The position numbers were made by a program, and so were the translations under genes. From positions 5,680,608 to 5,744,607 of the forward strand of contig NC_054569.1 in the NCBI RefSeq assembly GCF_017654505.1: a stretch of 64,000 nucleotides of DNA. Reading direction: 5' to 3'. This DNA is from Polyodon spathula. Lineage: Eukaryota > Chordata > Actinopteri > Acipenseriformes > Polyodontidae. This document shows positions 1 to 11,498 of this stretch, one piece after another; positions within the stretch are counted from its first letter, which is position 1, and each line of letters begins with the position of its first letter. The notes beneath the pieces are model-generated. The model saw only the letters and a list, made by a program, of their open reading frames with translations, was not told the DNA's origin and did not search any database.

Positions 1-1043
1 AATTCTCAAACTGAACGCAGTTGGGATTCAAGGAAACACATGTACATGGATTAGGGAGTGGTTAACATGTAGAAAACAGAAAGTACTTATTAGAGGAAAA
101 ACCTCAGAATGGAGTGTGGTAACCAGTGGTGTACCACAGGAATCAGTATTAGGTCCTCTGCTATTCCTAATCTACATTAAATGATTTAGATTCTGGTATA
201 GTAAGCAAACTTGTTAAATTTGCAGACGACACAAAAGTAGGAGGAGTGGCAAACACTGTTGCAGCAGCAAAGGTCATTCAAAATGATCTAGACAAGATTC
301 AGAACTGGGCAGACACATGGCAAATGACATTTAATAGAGAAAAGTGTAAGGTACTGCACGCAGGAAATAAAAATGTACATTATAAATATCATATGGGAGA
401 TATTGAAATTGGAGAAGGAATCTATGAAAAAGACCTAGGAGTTTTTGTTGACTCAGAAATGTCTTCATCTAGACAATGTGGGGAAGCTATAAAAAAGGCT
501 AACAAGATGCTCAGATACATTGTGAAAAGTGTTGAATTTAAATCAAGGGAAGTAATGTTAAAACTGTACAATGCACTAGTAAGACCTCATCTTGAATATT
601 GTGTGCAGTTCTGGTCACCTCGCTATAAAAAAGATATTGCTGCTCTAGAAAGAGTGCAAAGAAGAGCGACCAGAATTATTCCGGGCTTAAAAGGCATGTC
701 ATATGCAGACAGGCTAAAAGAATTGAATCTGTTCAGTCTTGAACAAAGAAGACTATGTGGCGACCTAATTCAAGCATTCAAAATTCTAAAAGGTATTGAC
801 AGTGTCGACCCAAGGGACTTTTTCAGCCTGAAAAAAGAAACAAGGACCAGGGGTCACAAATGGAGTTTAGAAAAAGGGGCATTCAGAACAGAAAATAGGA
901 GACACTTTTTTACATAGAGAATTGTGAGGGTCTGGAATCAACTCCCCAGTAATGTTGTTGAAGCTGACACCCTGGGATCCTTCAAGAAGCTGCTTGATGA
1001 GATTTTGGGATCAATAAGCTACTAACAACCAAACAGCAAGATC
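1..1043 (+). mobile_element. CR1-like LINE, 3' part of ORF2 (broken copy)
   Basis: This is the C-terminal part of a non-LTR reverse transcriptase; the element runs in from beyond the window edge. Compared with the better copy at 20795-22214, it has one extra A near 181 that breaks the frame just before the ADDTK region. It also has a Gly-to-Glu change in the VPQGS motif (about 136-144) and a CAG-to-TAG stop at 915-917. The reading frame 246-917 covers the thumb and C-terminal region ending in the RRHFFT motif. The 3' UTR is cut off around 1043, where a 53-bp tandem array begins, so the usual octamer tail is missing. It is a dead 5'-clipped fragment. The family assignment rests on identity to the other copies in this window. 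Confidence 0.9.
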
Positions 1044-1879
1044 AGGATTCCTTCATTTCACTGACTGGGTTTCCTGTCCCTTCAAGAACACAGTTCAGGA
1101 TTCCTTCATTTCACTGACTGGGTTTCCTGTCCCTTCAAGAACACAGTTCAGGATTCCTTCATTTCACTGACTGGGTTTCCTGTCCCTTCAAGAACACAGT
1201 TCAGGATTCCTTCATTTCACTGACTGTGTTTCCTGTCCCTTCAAGAACACAGTTCAGGATTCCTTCATTTCACTGACTGGGTTTCCTGTCCCTTCAAGAA
1301 CACAGTTCAGGATTCCTTCATTTCACTGACTGGGTTTCCTGTCCCTTCAAGAACACAGTTCAGGATTCCTTCATTTCACTGACTGTGTTTCCTGTCCCTT
1401 CAAGAACACAGTTCAGGATTCCTTCATTTCACTGACTGGGTTTCCTGTCCCTTCAAGAACACAGTTCAGGATTCCTTCATTTCACTGACTGGGTTTCCTG
1501 TCCCTTCAAGAACACAGTTCAGGATTCCTTCATTTCACTGACTGGGTTTCCTGTCCCTTCAAGAACACAGTTCAGGATTCCTTCATTTCACTGACTGGGT
1601 TTCCTGTCCCTTCAAGAACACAGTTCAGGATTCCTTCATTTCACTGACTGTGTTTCCTGTCCCTTCAAGAATACCGTTTAGGATTCCTTCATTTCACTGA
1701 CTGGGTTTCCTGTCCCTTCAAGAACACAGTTCAGGATTCCTTCATTTCACTGACTGGGTTTCCTGTCCCTTCAAGAACACAGTTCAGGATTCCTTCATTT
1801 CACTGACTGGGTTTCCTGTTCCTTCAAGAACACAGTTCAGGATTCCTTCATTTCACTGACTGGGTTTCCTGTCCCTTCT
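1044..1879. repeat. 53-bp minisatellite, about 16 copies
   Basis: The unit is 53 bp and contains TTCATTTCACTGACTGGGTT and CCCTTCAAGAACACAGTTC. Units are nearly identical; the commonest variant is GGGTTT versus GTGTTT. The array starts exactly where the preceding LINE 3' UTR breaks off. No coding potential is evident. Confidence 0.95.
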
Positions 1880-1905
1880 TCAGCTGCCTTGCATGGGAGT
1901 TTTAT

Positions 1906-2056
1906 TTTTATGGTAAATTTAGTCACAATGTTTTACTGTGAATTTAGTCACAATGTTTTACGGTGAATTTAGTCACAATGTTTTACGGTGAATTTAGTCA
2001 CAATGTTTTACGGTGAATTTAGTTACAATGTTTTATAGTGAATTTAGTTACAATGT
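1906..2056. repeat. 25-bp minisatellite, about 6 copies
   Basis: The unit of about 25 bp is GTGAATTTAGTCACAATG followed by TTTTACG, with drift (TAGTTACAATG) at the right end. It lies in AT-rich DNA. Confidence 0.85.
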
Positions 2057-2404
2057 ATCTTAGGTTTCTGGACAATAGTTATTAATGTGCCCTATAAGGA
2101 GATAAAATTTATAATTGTAAAAAAGCTTAACAACCACAAAGTAAAATATTAAAATAATTCTCATGTTACAGATAACACATACATAATCAGCTGTATTATT
2201 TAAAACAGAAACTCATGCTTTGGATATTGTTTAAATAAATATATACTGGTCCAGGAGCACCACCCATATTTTGTGTATATTTGTTATTTTATGTTCAGCT
2301 CTTGTGATAATTGCATTTTTCCAGCAATTGGCCGCTTTCTCAGCACAATGGAAGACTGTATGGGCCTCGCCTTACCTTTAGAAAAGCATGTTTGCATTAT
2401 CTTG
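2057..2404. other. AT-rich spacer, nothing recognised
   Basis: About 350 bases of AT-rich sequence between two arrays. I see no open frame of note, RNA gene or recognisable transposon. Confidence 0.6.
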
Positions 2405-4371
2405 CTATGAGAACATACTCAGACACTAGTCCTGCTTTCGATGTGGTTTCATTACCCTGCTATGAGAACATACTCAGACACTAGTCCTGCTTTCGATGTG
2501 GTTTCATTACCCTGCTATGAGAACATACTCAGACACTAGTCCTGCTTTCGATGTGGTTTCATTGTCCTGCTATGAGAACATACTCAGACACTGGTCCTGC
2601 TTTCGATGTGATTTTATTATCCTGCTATGAGAACATACTCAGACGCTGGTCCTGCTTTCAATGTGGTTTCATTGTCCTGCTATGAGAACATACTCAGACA
2701 CTGGTCCTGCTTTCGATTTGGTTTCATTGTCCTGCTATGAGAACATACTCAGACACTGGTCCTGCTTTCGATGTGGTTTCATTACCCTGCTATGAGAACA
2801 TACTCAGACACTGGTCCTGCTTTCGATGTGGTTTCATTGTCCTGCTATGAGAACATACTCAGACACTGGTCCTGCTTTCGATGTGGTTTCATTGTCCTGC
2901 TATGAGAACATACTCAGACGCTGGTCCTGCTTTCGATGTGGTTTCATTGTCCTGCTATGAGAACATACTCAGACGCTGGTCCTGCTTTCGATGTGGTTTC
3001 ATTGTCCTGCTATGAGAACATACTCAGACACTGGTCCTGCTTTCGATGTGGTTTCATTACCCTGCTATGAGAACATACTCAGACACTGGTCCTGCTTTCG
3101 ATGTGGTTTCATTACCCTGCTATGAGAACATACTCAGACACTGGTCCTGCTTTCGATGTGGTTTCATTGTCCTGCTATGAGAACATACTCAGACACTGGT
3201 CCTGCTTTCGATGTGGTTTTATTATCCTGCTATGAGAACATACTCAGACACTGGTCCTGCTTTCGATGTGGTTTCATTGTCCTGCTATGAGAACATACTC
3301 AGACACTGGTCCTGCTTTCGATGTGATTTTATTATCCTGCTATGAGAACATACTCAGACGCTGGTCCTGCTTTCGATGTGGTTTCATTGTCCTGCTATGA
3401 GAACATACTCAGACACTGGTCCTGCTTTCGATGTGGTTTCATTACCCTGCTATGAGAACATACTCAGACACTGGTCCTGCTTTCGATGTGGTTTCATTGT
3501 CCTGCTATGAGAACATACTCAGACGCTGGTCCTGCTTTCGATGTGGTTTCATTGTCCTGCTATGAGAACATACTCAGACACTGGTCCTGCTTTCGATGTG
3601 GTTTCATTACCCTGCTATGAGAACATACTCAGACACTGGTCCTGCTTTCGATGTGGTTTTATTATCCTGCTATGAGAACATACTCAGACGCTGGTCCTGC
3701 TTTCGATGTGGTTTCATTGTCCTGCTATGAGAACATACTCAGACACTGGTCCTGCTTTCGATGTGGTTTCATTATCCTGCTATGAGAACATACTCAGACA
3801 CTGGTCCTGCTTTCGATGTGGTTTCATTGTCCTGCTATGAGAACATACTCAGACACTGGTCCTGCTTTCGATGTGGTTTCATTGTCCTGCTATGAGAACA
3901 TACTCAGACACTGGTCCTGCTTTCGATGTGGTTTCATTGTCCTGCTATGAGAACATACTCAGACGCTGGTCCTGCTTTCGATGTGGTTTCATTGTCCTGC
4001 TATGAGAACATACTCAGACACTGGTCCTGCTTTCGATGTGGTTTCATTACCCTGCTATGAGAACATACTCAGACACTGGTCCTGCTTTCGATGTGGTTTC
4101 ATTGTCCTGCTATGAGAACATACTCAGACACTGGTCCTGCTTTCGATGTGATTTTATTATCCTGCTATGAGAACATACTCAGACGCTGGTCCTGCTTTCG
4201 ATGTGGTTTCATTGTCCTGCTATGAGAACATACTCAGACACTGGTCCTGCTTTCGATGTGGTTTTATTATCCTGCTATGAGAACATACTCAGACGCTGGT
4301 CCTGCTTTCGATGTGGTTTCATTACCCTGCTATGAGAACATACTCAGATGCTGGTCCTGCTTTCGATGTGG
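2405..4371. repeat. 55-bp minisatellite, about 36 copies
   Basis: The 55-bp unit contains TATGAGAACATACTCAGACA and CTGGTCCTGCTTTCGATGTG. Unit starts spaced 55 bases apart (for example 2461 and 2516) fix the period. Variants (CTAGTCC/CTGGTCC, ATTACC/ATTGTCC/ATTATCC, GACACTGG/GACGCTGG) recur in blocks, which suggests higher-order duplication. An open frame at the right edge (4256-4567) is only read-through of the array. Confidence 0.95.
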
Positions 4372-4930
4372 TCACCACCAGGGACTAGCTGGAAAGCAGC
4401 ATTTGCCCTTCCTGGTGAGTATGTGGTGTTATGTTTATTTTATGGGATGTCCTCACAGTTTTGTGAGTCCAGTGGAAGCAAGAGATAGAAAGGAGTGGAA
4501 AGGGTTGGGAGGCCTTCATCCTGCAGTGAACTCAAAATGGCTAATCAGGATAAAGATGATTTTTTGAATAAGCAGGAAAATTACTTTATGAACCCTGTCA
4601 TTAATGTTTATAAAACATTTTACCTGATATTTTTTATGTCAACATATGTGTTATCGATTAACATATAAAATCTACACATTTGTTTTATCACAAATGCTAA
4701 TTTGTTTATAAATTTGCTAGTAGAATAGGAGCAACACTGCCCAAAGCTGAAGCAGAAATGGGTGCCAACCCACAAAGCCAAGCCAACTGAAGAGGCCACG
4801 CTAATACACCTTCTTGAATCTGGAAAGCACAACGGGAAGTGTTGAAAAGGCAGTTCAATTTCCAGATAAGTGTGTAAGCTTATTATACTTCAACATTGTT
4901 CAGCCATCAGAGCATTGTCTTTGTTACAGG
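4372..4930. other. Unique spacer, nothing recognised
   Basis: Single-copy-looking DNA between the 55-bp array and the telomere-like stretch. Short frames on both strands show no recognisable motif, and I call no gene. Confidence 0.5.
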
Positions 4931-4990
4931 TTTGGAAGTTAGGGTCAGGGTCAGGGTCTGGGTTTGGGTTAGAGGTTAGGGTCAGGGCCA
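4931..4990 (+). repeat. Degenerate telomere-like (TTAGGG/TCAGGG) tract
   Basis: Several hexamer-like units of TTAGGG, TCAGGG, TCTGGG and TTTGGG follow one another for about 55 bases. It is a degenerate interstitial telomeric-like repeat. Confidence 0.6.
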
Positions 4991-5121
4991 GGCATGGCGC
5001 TCATTGACTCACAGTACCCGATACAGGCAGTGCACCGACGCTGCACGGTACTCGGTGCCTGTGTGCAAGCAATAAGCCTGGTGCTCGTGGTATTTGGTGC
5101 ACGCGGTGCACGTTATACCCG

Positions 5122-5665
5122 GTGCTGCACGGCACTCTGTGCACGCGGTGCGCACGGTATCTAGCGCTGCACGGCACTCTGTGCACGCGGTGCGCACGGT
5201 ATCTAGCGCTGCACGGCACTCTGTGCACGCGGTGCGCACGGTATCTAGCGCTGCACGCTGCACGGCACTCTGTGCACGCGGTGCGCACGGTATCTAGCGC
5301 TGCACGGCACTCTGTGCACGCGGTGCGCACGGTATCTAGCGCTGCACGGCACTCTGTGCACGCGGTGCGCACGGTATCTAGCGCTGCACGGCACTCTGTG
5401 CACGCGGTGCGCACGGTATCTAGCGCTGCACGGCACTCTGTGCACGCGGTGCGCACGGTATCTAGCGCTGCACGGCACTCTGTGCACGCGGTGCGCACGG
5501 TATCTAGCGCTGCACGGCACTCTGTGCACGCGGTGCGCACGGTATCTAGCGCTGCACGGCACTCTGTGCACGCGGTGCGCACGGTATCTAGCGCTGCACG
5601 GCACTCTGTGCACGCGGTGCGCACGGTATCTAGCGCTGCACGGTACTCTGTGCACGCGGTGCTCT
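5122..5665. repeat. 42-bp GC-rich minisatellite, about 13 copies, upstream of DIRS gag
   Basis: The 42-bp unit contains CACGGCACTCTGTGCACGCG and GTGCGCACGGTATCTAGC; one unit carries a 9-base insertion near 5252-5261. Because 42 is divisible by 3, several frames on both strands stay open, which gives spurious proteins. Degenerate related sequence rich in CGGTGC extends on both sides (5020-5121 and 5666-5700). It ends about 100 bases before the DIRS gag start at 5769, and the minus-strand DIRS copy has a similar array in the equivalent place. Confidence 0.9.
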
Positions 5666-5768
5666 CGGTACACGTTACACGCAGTGCGTTGGTACCACAG
5701 TACTCGGTGCAAGTACTGCGCACGCTCTCTGTGTCAAGTACTTCCACTGTAGGCAACCCTGACACCCC

Positions 5769-6420
5769 GTGCACCCAGCAATGACGGGCAGGGCTGGGTT
5801 TCATGCCTGTGAGGCCTGTGGGACTAACATCCCACAGGAAGACAGACACATCATGTGTGCTCGGTGCTTAGGCTCCGAACACGGCTCTTCAGCCCTACAA
5901 TGCTCTTGCAGCATCTGCGTGGCTTTTCAGCCCCGAGTGCTCGCCAGTCGTCTGGAGAGAGTCGCACGGGTAGTAGCTTTTTCCCAGCCATTCCTCTTGA
6001 CGCCGTCACAGAGCACCTCCGGGGGGATCCATTGTACGCAGGCATCTGTGTCCACCCGCAGCCGCTCCCTGTCGCCTACGGCGAAACGGGTGAAGAAGTC
6101 TCGGCAGACGCGGGACACTATGGACATGAAAGCCCAGATCGGTCGGCTCATGGAGCTTTTGGAGAGGCAGCAGGTCCCAGTGGCTTCGGCCACGGCCCCG
6201 CATGCGGCTCCGCCCTCACCTCCAGTGTCAGTCAGAGTCGCTGCACCGCCCCCTGATCTCCCCGTGGGAACAGGGCGAGCAGGAAGATCGGGAACTATGT
6301 TCGGACAAGGACACACTTTCCATCGCGGCCTCGTGGGGGGAGTCCGCTTTCCCAGTGGAGATGGAGGCCGAGGCAGAACCCACTCGCGGGAGGGAGCGGT
6401 GGCCCACACGGCGCTGGTGA
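5769..6420 (+). mobile_element. DIRS-type retrotransposon (copy 1): gag-like region
   Basis: The start of a frame that stays open to 6740. Its first 60 residues contain a Cys/His pattern (CEACG, then EDRHIMCARCLGSEH) that is also found in the minus copy at 45839-45612 (CTSCR, then DKHTVCVRCLVTEH). This motif is typical of the gag-like first ORF of fish and amphibian DIRS elements. A proline/alanine-rich linker follows. Around 6250-6400 the sequence jumps into reverse-transcriptase sequence, so the gag C-terminus and RT core are deleted. It is a non-functional remnant. Confidence 0.75.
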
Positions 6421-7431
6421 CGGAGCATCTGGTGAGGCTGGGCCTCACCATCAACAATGCCAAGAGTCGGCTGAAGCCGTGTGTTATGCACAACGTATGT
6501 TGGGTTCCGGCTGGACTCCACTACGATGCGCACATACCTGTCGGACGACAGAGTAGCGGCTCTCCAGGGACAGGGATTTTGACAGGGATAGAGGGTGCCC
6601 CTTGTCTTGTGCCAGAAGTTACTGGGTCTAATGGAGGCAGTGATATCAGCCATCGAGCTGGGCTTACTGCATTTCAAATGCATCCCAAGTCTGGTCGAAG
6701 ACGTCCTCTCACCTGCGCCAAGGAGTCCGAATGGGAGTAGTTTCCAACCGCAGAGTAGTGACGGGTCGCTGGACGTCCCTGCATATCTGCATATGCTGGA
6801 GCTGCAGGCGGTTTTCCTTGCCCTCCAGCGCTTCCTACCCGTGGTGCGCAACAAGCCTGTGTTGATCCGCATGGACAACACAGCAGTGCTGGTGTATGTC
6901 AACCACCAGGGTGGCCTTCGGTCCCCAGGGTTACATCGCCTCACCTTCAGGCTTTTAATTTGGGCCCAATCGGGCGGTGGAGCGTCCACATCCGTTGGAG
7001 TGGCGGCTACACCCTCAGATGGTGGAGTGCGTTTGGGAATGGTTCGGGAAGGCGCAGGTCGATCTCTTCTCCTCGGCGGAGATGACTTATTGCCCCCTGT
7101 GGTCCTCCACCGCGTAGGCAGTCCACTCAGCGTTGACGACCTAGCCCATGTATGGCCCAGAGCACTCCGTTACCCGTTCCTGCCTCTGCCATTACTCCTG
7201 ACCTTTCCCGAAAAGGTCTGGTCAGAGAAGGCGTCAGTTGCCCTACTGGCCCCCAGGTGGCCCAGGAGAATCTGGTTCTCGACCCTGTGCCAGATATTGA
7301 ATGGCCCGCCCTGGGAGATCCCGCTTCGCTTGGATCTCCTCAGTCAGGCGAGAGGCACGCTTTGGCACCCAGAACCGGGCAGGCTCCAGCTATGGATCTG
7401 GCCCCTGAAAGGGACCACTGGTCAGCCTTAG
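6400..7431 (+). mobile_element. DIRS copy 1: RT tail and RNase H region
   Basis: At 6403-6480 the motif TEHLVRLGLTINNAKSRL marks the end of a DIRS reverse transcriptase; the catalytic YLDD segment has been lost. The frame 6595-7431 carries the RNase H domain, including MLELQAVFLALQRFLPV and VLIRMDNTAVLVYVNHQGG, with the acidic E and D residues. After a frame shift comes DIRS-typical linker sequence (DDLAHVWPRALRYPFLPLPL, then LLAPRWPRRIW). Several shifts show that it is inactive. This order (gag, RT, RH, tyrosine recombinase) is diagnostic of DIRS-like elements rather than LTR elements. Confidence 0.8.
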
Positions 7432-8186
7432 GGCTGTCAGACGTGGTTGTGGGTGCACTGCAGAATGCTAGGGTGCATTCCACTAGGTCGCTGTACGCCT
7501 ATAAGTGGAAACATTTCCAGGATTGGTCATAACCCAATCTCTTAACCATGCCTGTCATCTTGCAGTTTTTGCAAGATCTGCTTGAGGCTGTTAGATCACC
7601 TTCCACACTGAAGGTTTACCTAGTGGCTATTTCTGCTTGCCATGCCCCTGTTGACTCAGTGTCCCCGGGCGTGCATTTTCTGGCTACCCGATTTCTCCGA
7701 GGCGCTCGGCAATTGCACCTTCCTAGGAGGGCTACTCTCCCCGAAAGGAGCCTTGAGATTGTACTGGAGGCTCTCACGCAGGCCCCGTTTTAACCTGTTT
7801 ACTCCTTTGAGTTGAAGCACCTATCCATGAAGACAGCCTTCCTCTTGGCTATGACCTCCACAAAGAGGGTTAGTGAGCTACAGGCGCTGTCTGTGCAGAG
7901 CTCCTGCATGCGTATTTGGGATGATGGTAGCAGAGTGTCACTGCGTGCAAACCCTGCTTTCCTCCCCAAGGTGGTTGCAGCCTTCCACATGAATCAGTCT
8001 GTGGAGCTGGAGTCCTTCCATCCTCCACTGTTTACTTCGGAGGAGGATAAGAAGTTGAATTTCCTCTGCCCGGTTCGGGCATTGAGATGTTATGTGGATA
8101 GGATGAGAGCGCTGCGTCAGTCTGACCAGCTCTTCGTCTGCCACGGGACACGGTCGTCGCAACGAGACAGATTCTTCCCTGCGTGA
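7400..8186 (+). mobile_element. DIRS copy 1: tyrosine recombinase (truncated)
   Basis: The N-terminal core-binding part is spread over two frames (up to 7532, ending STRSLYAYKWKHFQDWS, then 7548-7793, containing SPSTLKVYLVAISACHAP). The catalytic part starts at 7812 with MKTAFLLAMTSTKRVSELQA, where the Arg of KRVSEL corresponds to the first catalytic Arg of tyrosine recombinases. It continues through CPVRALRCYVDRMRALRQSD. The frame ends at 8186, before the HxxR and Tyr motifs, so the enzyme is catalytically incomplete. Such recombinases replace the integrase in DIRS elements. Confidence 0.75.
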
Positions 8187-8197
8187 CGGTTATATCC

Positions 8198-8340
8198 CCT
8201 CAGGAGGCCGGACCGAGGGGGTCACCGAGGGAAGGGGGCCTATCGGCAGCTTTGATAGAAAGAGCTCAGCGACACCTACCAATAGGCAGGAGTGTATCCC
8301 ATAACCGTGTTTGGTGGCCATCTTCTCTTTCAGGGCTCCA
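8198..8340 (+). repeat. DIRS terminal repeat (right end of copy 1)
   Basis: This stretch (CCTCAGGAGGCCGGACCGAG, then GGCCTATCGGCAGCTTTGAT, then CATATCCC/GTATCCC-like sequence) matches 47236-47375 in the same + orientation, although the two DIRS copies code on opposite strands. That is the expected signature of an inverted terminal repeat. Confidence 0.7.
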
Positions 8341-9593
8341 GTTTCACGGTAGGTAAACTAACATCATGTTCTTCATACAAAAGGAAAGTAGGGCATTGGA
8401 AATCATTTTAGTTTAAAATCATAAAACCATGTCACCTACTGATTAAAACACACCGGGCCTCATGTACGAAAGGGCACTACATGTAGCTGCAAGGTGTACA
8501 TGAAATAGTGAGCCTAACCTGCACCATACATCTCAATGTACTGCCCCATTTACTAACACAGAACGCTCTCATTTACGCGCACAGTATTTCTCTAATTGAC
8601 ATACCATAGCGTGCTCACTACATGTATTGTGAGCGATTCTTTTGGTCAGTTGCTTACATTGACCAGAAATGAGCGATCAAACAGACGCAGCCCCCCGCAG
8701 GGGACAGGCAGAGGCAACGCAAACTGCACGCAGAGGAGTTAGAAATTCTAGTGGACGTGGCTTTTTATTAATTAGTCCAGTGGTTTAATCAACCACTCTA
8801 TTATTTGTACCGATGTAATGAACTATATATAATATAATATAATGAACGATACAGTGATATCATTCATTCATCCACGTTTATTCACACTTAATAAAACCTT
8901 TTATTTAAAGGTCATTTTCACCGCTCTGTCTGAAAACTGTAATGCGAGTAATGCCTTCATGATGCCAGCTAGCTTTCAGCTGAGTGCAATTTTATAAAAC
9001 AATTTGCAGTAAAATGTTGTCAGCTTTTTCTATATTGTTTTCTGTCTGTTTAAAGTAGTGTTTAAAGGGGTTTGCACTGTGAAACTGTGCTGCGCATAAG
9101 TTGCAGTTCAAGTTATTTACCAAATGTTACAGCTACCTTGAAATATGCAACTGTTCAAGAGCTGAAAACAAGTAAAAAGGTCTAATTAAGCAAATTAGCA
9201 GTTCAATTAAGGGTCTAGTTAAGTAATTGAGAGCACGGTTGGAATGAAAACCAGCAGCACAGGGGGTCCCCAGGACTGAGTTTGAGAAGTCCTGCTGTAG
9301 TGGGTTTGCATAGGTAGCATTTAGTAAAACAGCTAGCGGTGATTCCGTCTTGTGTGTCTTTATTTTGTTGTGTAATGAAAACACAATGGGATTTTAGAAG
9401 AGTTTTGTTAGTTTACCCCAGCAGCATCCTGCAAAAGTGGCCATGAGGTCCCGAAATGAGACCCTTGTTCGTTGGTCATTGTAAACAGACTAACATTTCA
9501 TTCGACAGCTTGGGTGTTTGTGTTTCAAATGTTAGAAAACAAAATACTCTCTTAATTTGTTGACGTTGCACACCGTATAGAAACGCCACTGCT
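8341..9593. other. AT-rich upstream DNA with possible old DNA-transposon remains
   Basis: No clear gene. At 8455-8560 the sequence starting GGGCCTCATGTACGAAAG resembles transposon ends seen in fish genomes. At 8695-8770 one frame reads KLHAEELEILVDVAFY followed by a stop, similar to the Myb/SANT-like protein of PIF/Harbinger elements. At 9240-9300 a stretch (GTCCCCAGGACTGAGTTTGA) looks like a hAT-type end. All of these are weak. The last ~30 bases (ACCGTATAGAAACGCC) match 48278-48295 upstream of gene B and belong to the duplicated promoter. Confidence 0.4.
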
Positions 9594-11211
9594 GGGAAAA
9601 CCCGGTGGGGAGCACGAAGGATGAAATTGAAATGGTGGAAATGACAAATGACTGCTTCCTAACACAATTTGTCAAGGCACAGACTAGAGGGGAGGCATGC
9701 CTTCATTTAGTATTTTCAAATAACGAAGACAGACTAACTAAAACAGAGGTCAGAGAACCACTGGCAAACTCAGACCACAAGATGGGCTCATTTGAAGTGC
9801 TTTTTAAAACCCCAAAAGTAAAGACTAAAGCTAAGGTTTACAATTTTAGAAAAGCAAATTATGAAGGTATGAAACAGAGACTAACAGAAGTAGATTGGAG
9901 TAAAATAGAGAAAACACCCACAGAAAAAGGATGGCTGTTCTTCAAAAATGTAGTATTAGAGACGCAAAACAATTATTGCCAAAATGGTTTAATAGATCAA
10001 TAAAAAAAAATATTCAGTGAAAAAAGGCACTTTACAGAGCATTTAAAAAGGGACCAAAAACGAAGCACACAGAAAGAGTACACGGAACTGCAAACGCAAG
10101 TCAAAAAGGAAGTTAGAAAGGCCAAGAGAGAAATAGAAATAAACATTGCTAAGGGGGCTAAAACCAATTCCAAAATGTTTTTCCAATATTACAACAGCAA
10201 GAGAACATTCAAAGAGGAGATTAAATGTTTAAGAGATACAAATGGCAAAGTCATAGATGAAGAAAAAAATAGCAAATATATTAAATGATTACTTTTCACA
10301 AGTTTTTACAAAGGAGGATACGGACAACATGCCCCACATGTCGACCAGTTCCTATCCAGTTTTAAAATGATTTAGATTCTGGTATAGTAAGCAAACTTGT
10401 TAAATTTGCAGACGACACAAAAATAGGAGGAGTGGCAAACACTGTTGCAGCAGCAAAGGTCATTCAAAATGATCTAGACAAGATTCAGAACCGGGCAGAC
10501 ACATGGCAAATGACATTTAATAGAGAAAAGTGTAAGGTACTGCACGCAGGAAATAAAAATGTACATTATAAATATCATATGGGAGATACTGAAATTGGAG
10601 AAGGAATCTATGAAAAAGACCTAGGAGTTTATGTTGACTCAGAAATGTCTTCATCTAGACAGTGTGGGGAAGCTATAAAAAGGCCAACAAGATGCTCAGA
10701 TATATTGTGAAAAGTGTTGAATTTAAATCAAGGGAAGTAATGTTAAAACTGTACAATGCATTAGTAAGACCTCATTTTGAATACTGTGTTCAGTTCTCGT
10801 CACCTCGTTACAAAAAAGATATTGCTGCTCTAGAAAGAGTGCAAAGAAGAGCGACCAGAATTATTCTGGGTTTAAAAGGCATGTCATATGCAGACAGTCT
10901 AAAAGAACTGAATCTATTCAGTCTTGAACAAAGAAGATGATGCAGCGACCTAATTCAAGCATTCAAAATTATAAAAGGTATTGACAATGTCGACACAAGG
11001 GAGTTTTTCGACCTGAAAAAAGAAACAAGGACCAGGGGTCACAAATGAAGATTCGATAAAGGGGCATTCAGAACAGAAAATAGAAGGATCTGGAACCAAC
11101 TCCCCAGTAATGTTGTTGAACATTACACTGCTTGATGAGATTCTGGGATCAAACGAGCAAGATGGGCCGAATGACCGCCTCTCGTTTGTAAACTTTCTCA
11201 TGTTCTTATGG
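9594..11211 (+). mobile_element. CR1-like LINE inserted in the gene A promoter (degenerate)
   Basis: It begins inside the endonuclease domain (9595 on; frame 9605-10003 carries the SDHKMGSFEV region). It continues through the basic linker with several stops and frame shifts. It then skips most of the RT (junction near 10367) and resumes at the ADDTK region with frames 10432-10710 and 10662-10940. The 3' UTR has deletions (11084-11140) and ends in CTCATGTTCTTATG at 11211. It is inactive. Flanks on both sides align to the gene B upstream region (48278-48295 and 48330-48420), which has no LINE, so this insertion splits the duplicated upstream sequence of gene A. Confidence 0.85.
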
Positions 11212-11443
11212 TCTGCTTTCTTCCCAACCACAGTCTGTTCACCCAGAGCCTTCTGATGCTCGCTTCCTATTGGCTGAACCGCGGTTCTCGTAGCCAATCA
11301 CGGAATTCCAGACTGAGAGAGTTTCTGATAAGCGGCGTGTTCAGTGCCTGGTTTCAGTTTCTGTTGAAAGTGTCCATGTCGCAAAAATGTCCTTTATAAG
11401 CGAGTGTGGTGTTGAATACCCTGCTCTGTGGAGACTATCGGAG
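11212..11443 (+). promoter_or_regulatory. Proximal promoter of MHC class I gene A
   Basis: Elements seen are an inverted CCAAT (ATTGG 11269-11273), a CCAAT (11294-11298), the palindrome GGAATTCC (11302-11309, a weak kappaB-like site), an ISRE-like GGTTTCAGTTTCTG (11350-11363, matching the AGTTTCNNTTTC pattern bound by IRF/ISGF3) and a TATA-like TTATAA (11394-11399). The paired CCAAT boxes are conserved at gene B with almost the same spacing and could serve as Y-box-like sites of an SXY module. The ISRE-like site suggests interferon induction, as is usual for class I. The TATA position places the start site shortly before the ATG at 11444. Confidence 0.6.
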
Positions 11444-11498
11444 ATGACCCGGGTGGCTGTGCTCGGGATTCTCTGCTGGGTTCATGCAGCTGCCGCAG
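11444..11498 (+). CDS. Gene A exon 1: signal peptide
   Basis: It encodes MTRVAVLGILCWVHAAAA plus the first base of a Gly codon: a short basic start, a hydrophobic core and an Ala-rich cleavage region. The donor is G|GTCAG. An in-frame ATG exists upstream at 11387, but it lies before the TATA-like box at 11394-11399, so 11444 is chosen. Gene B has the identical peptide at 48620-48674. Confidence 0.85.

Noticed and set aside
246..917. LINE frames as host genes
   Set aside because: All RT-like frames in the window belong to one repeated CR1-like family with the same 3' tail.
1044..4371. CRISPR-like array of repeats
   Set aside because: Units are contiguous with no unique spacers, and the DNA is vertebrate; these are minisatellites.
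4256..4567. 103-codon frame running from the 55-bp array into unique DNA
   Set aside because: Half of it is repeat; no domain, splice or start context.
5001..5849. 282-codon minus-strand Cys/Arg-rich frame
   Set aside because: Shadow of the 42-bp array upstream of DIRS gag; other frames are equally open.
11387..11443. Upstream in-frame ATG giving a longer signal peptide for gene A
   Set aside because: It lies before the TATA-like box, and the extra residues would make an implausible N-terminus; MTRVAVLG... is a standard signal peptide.
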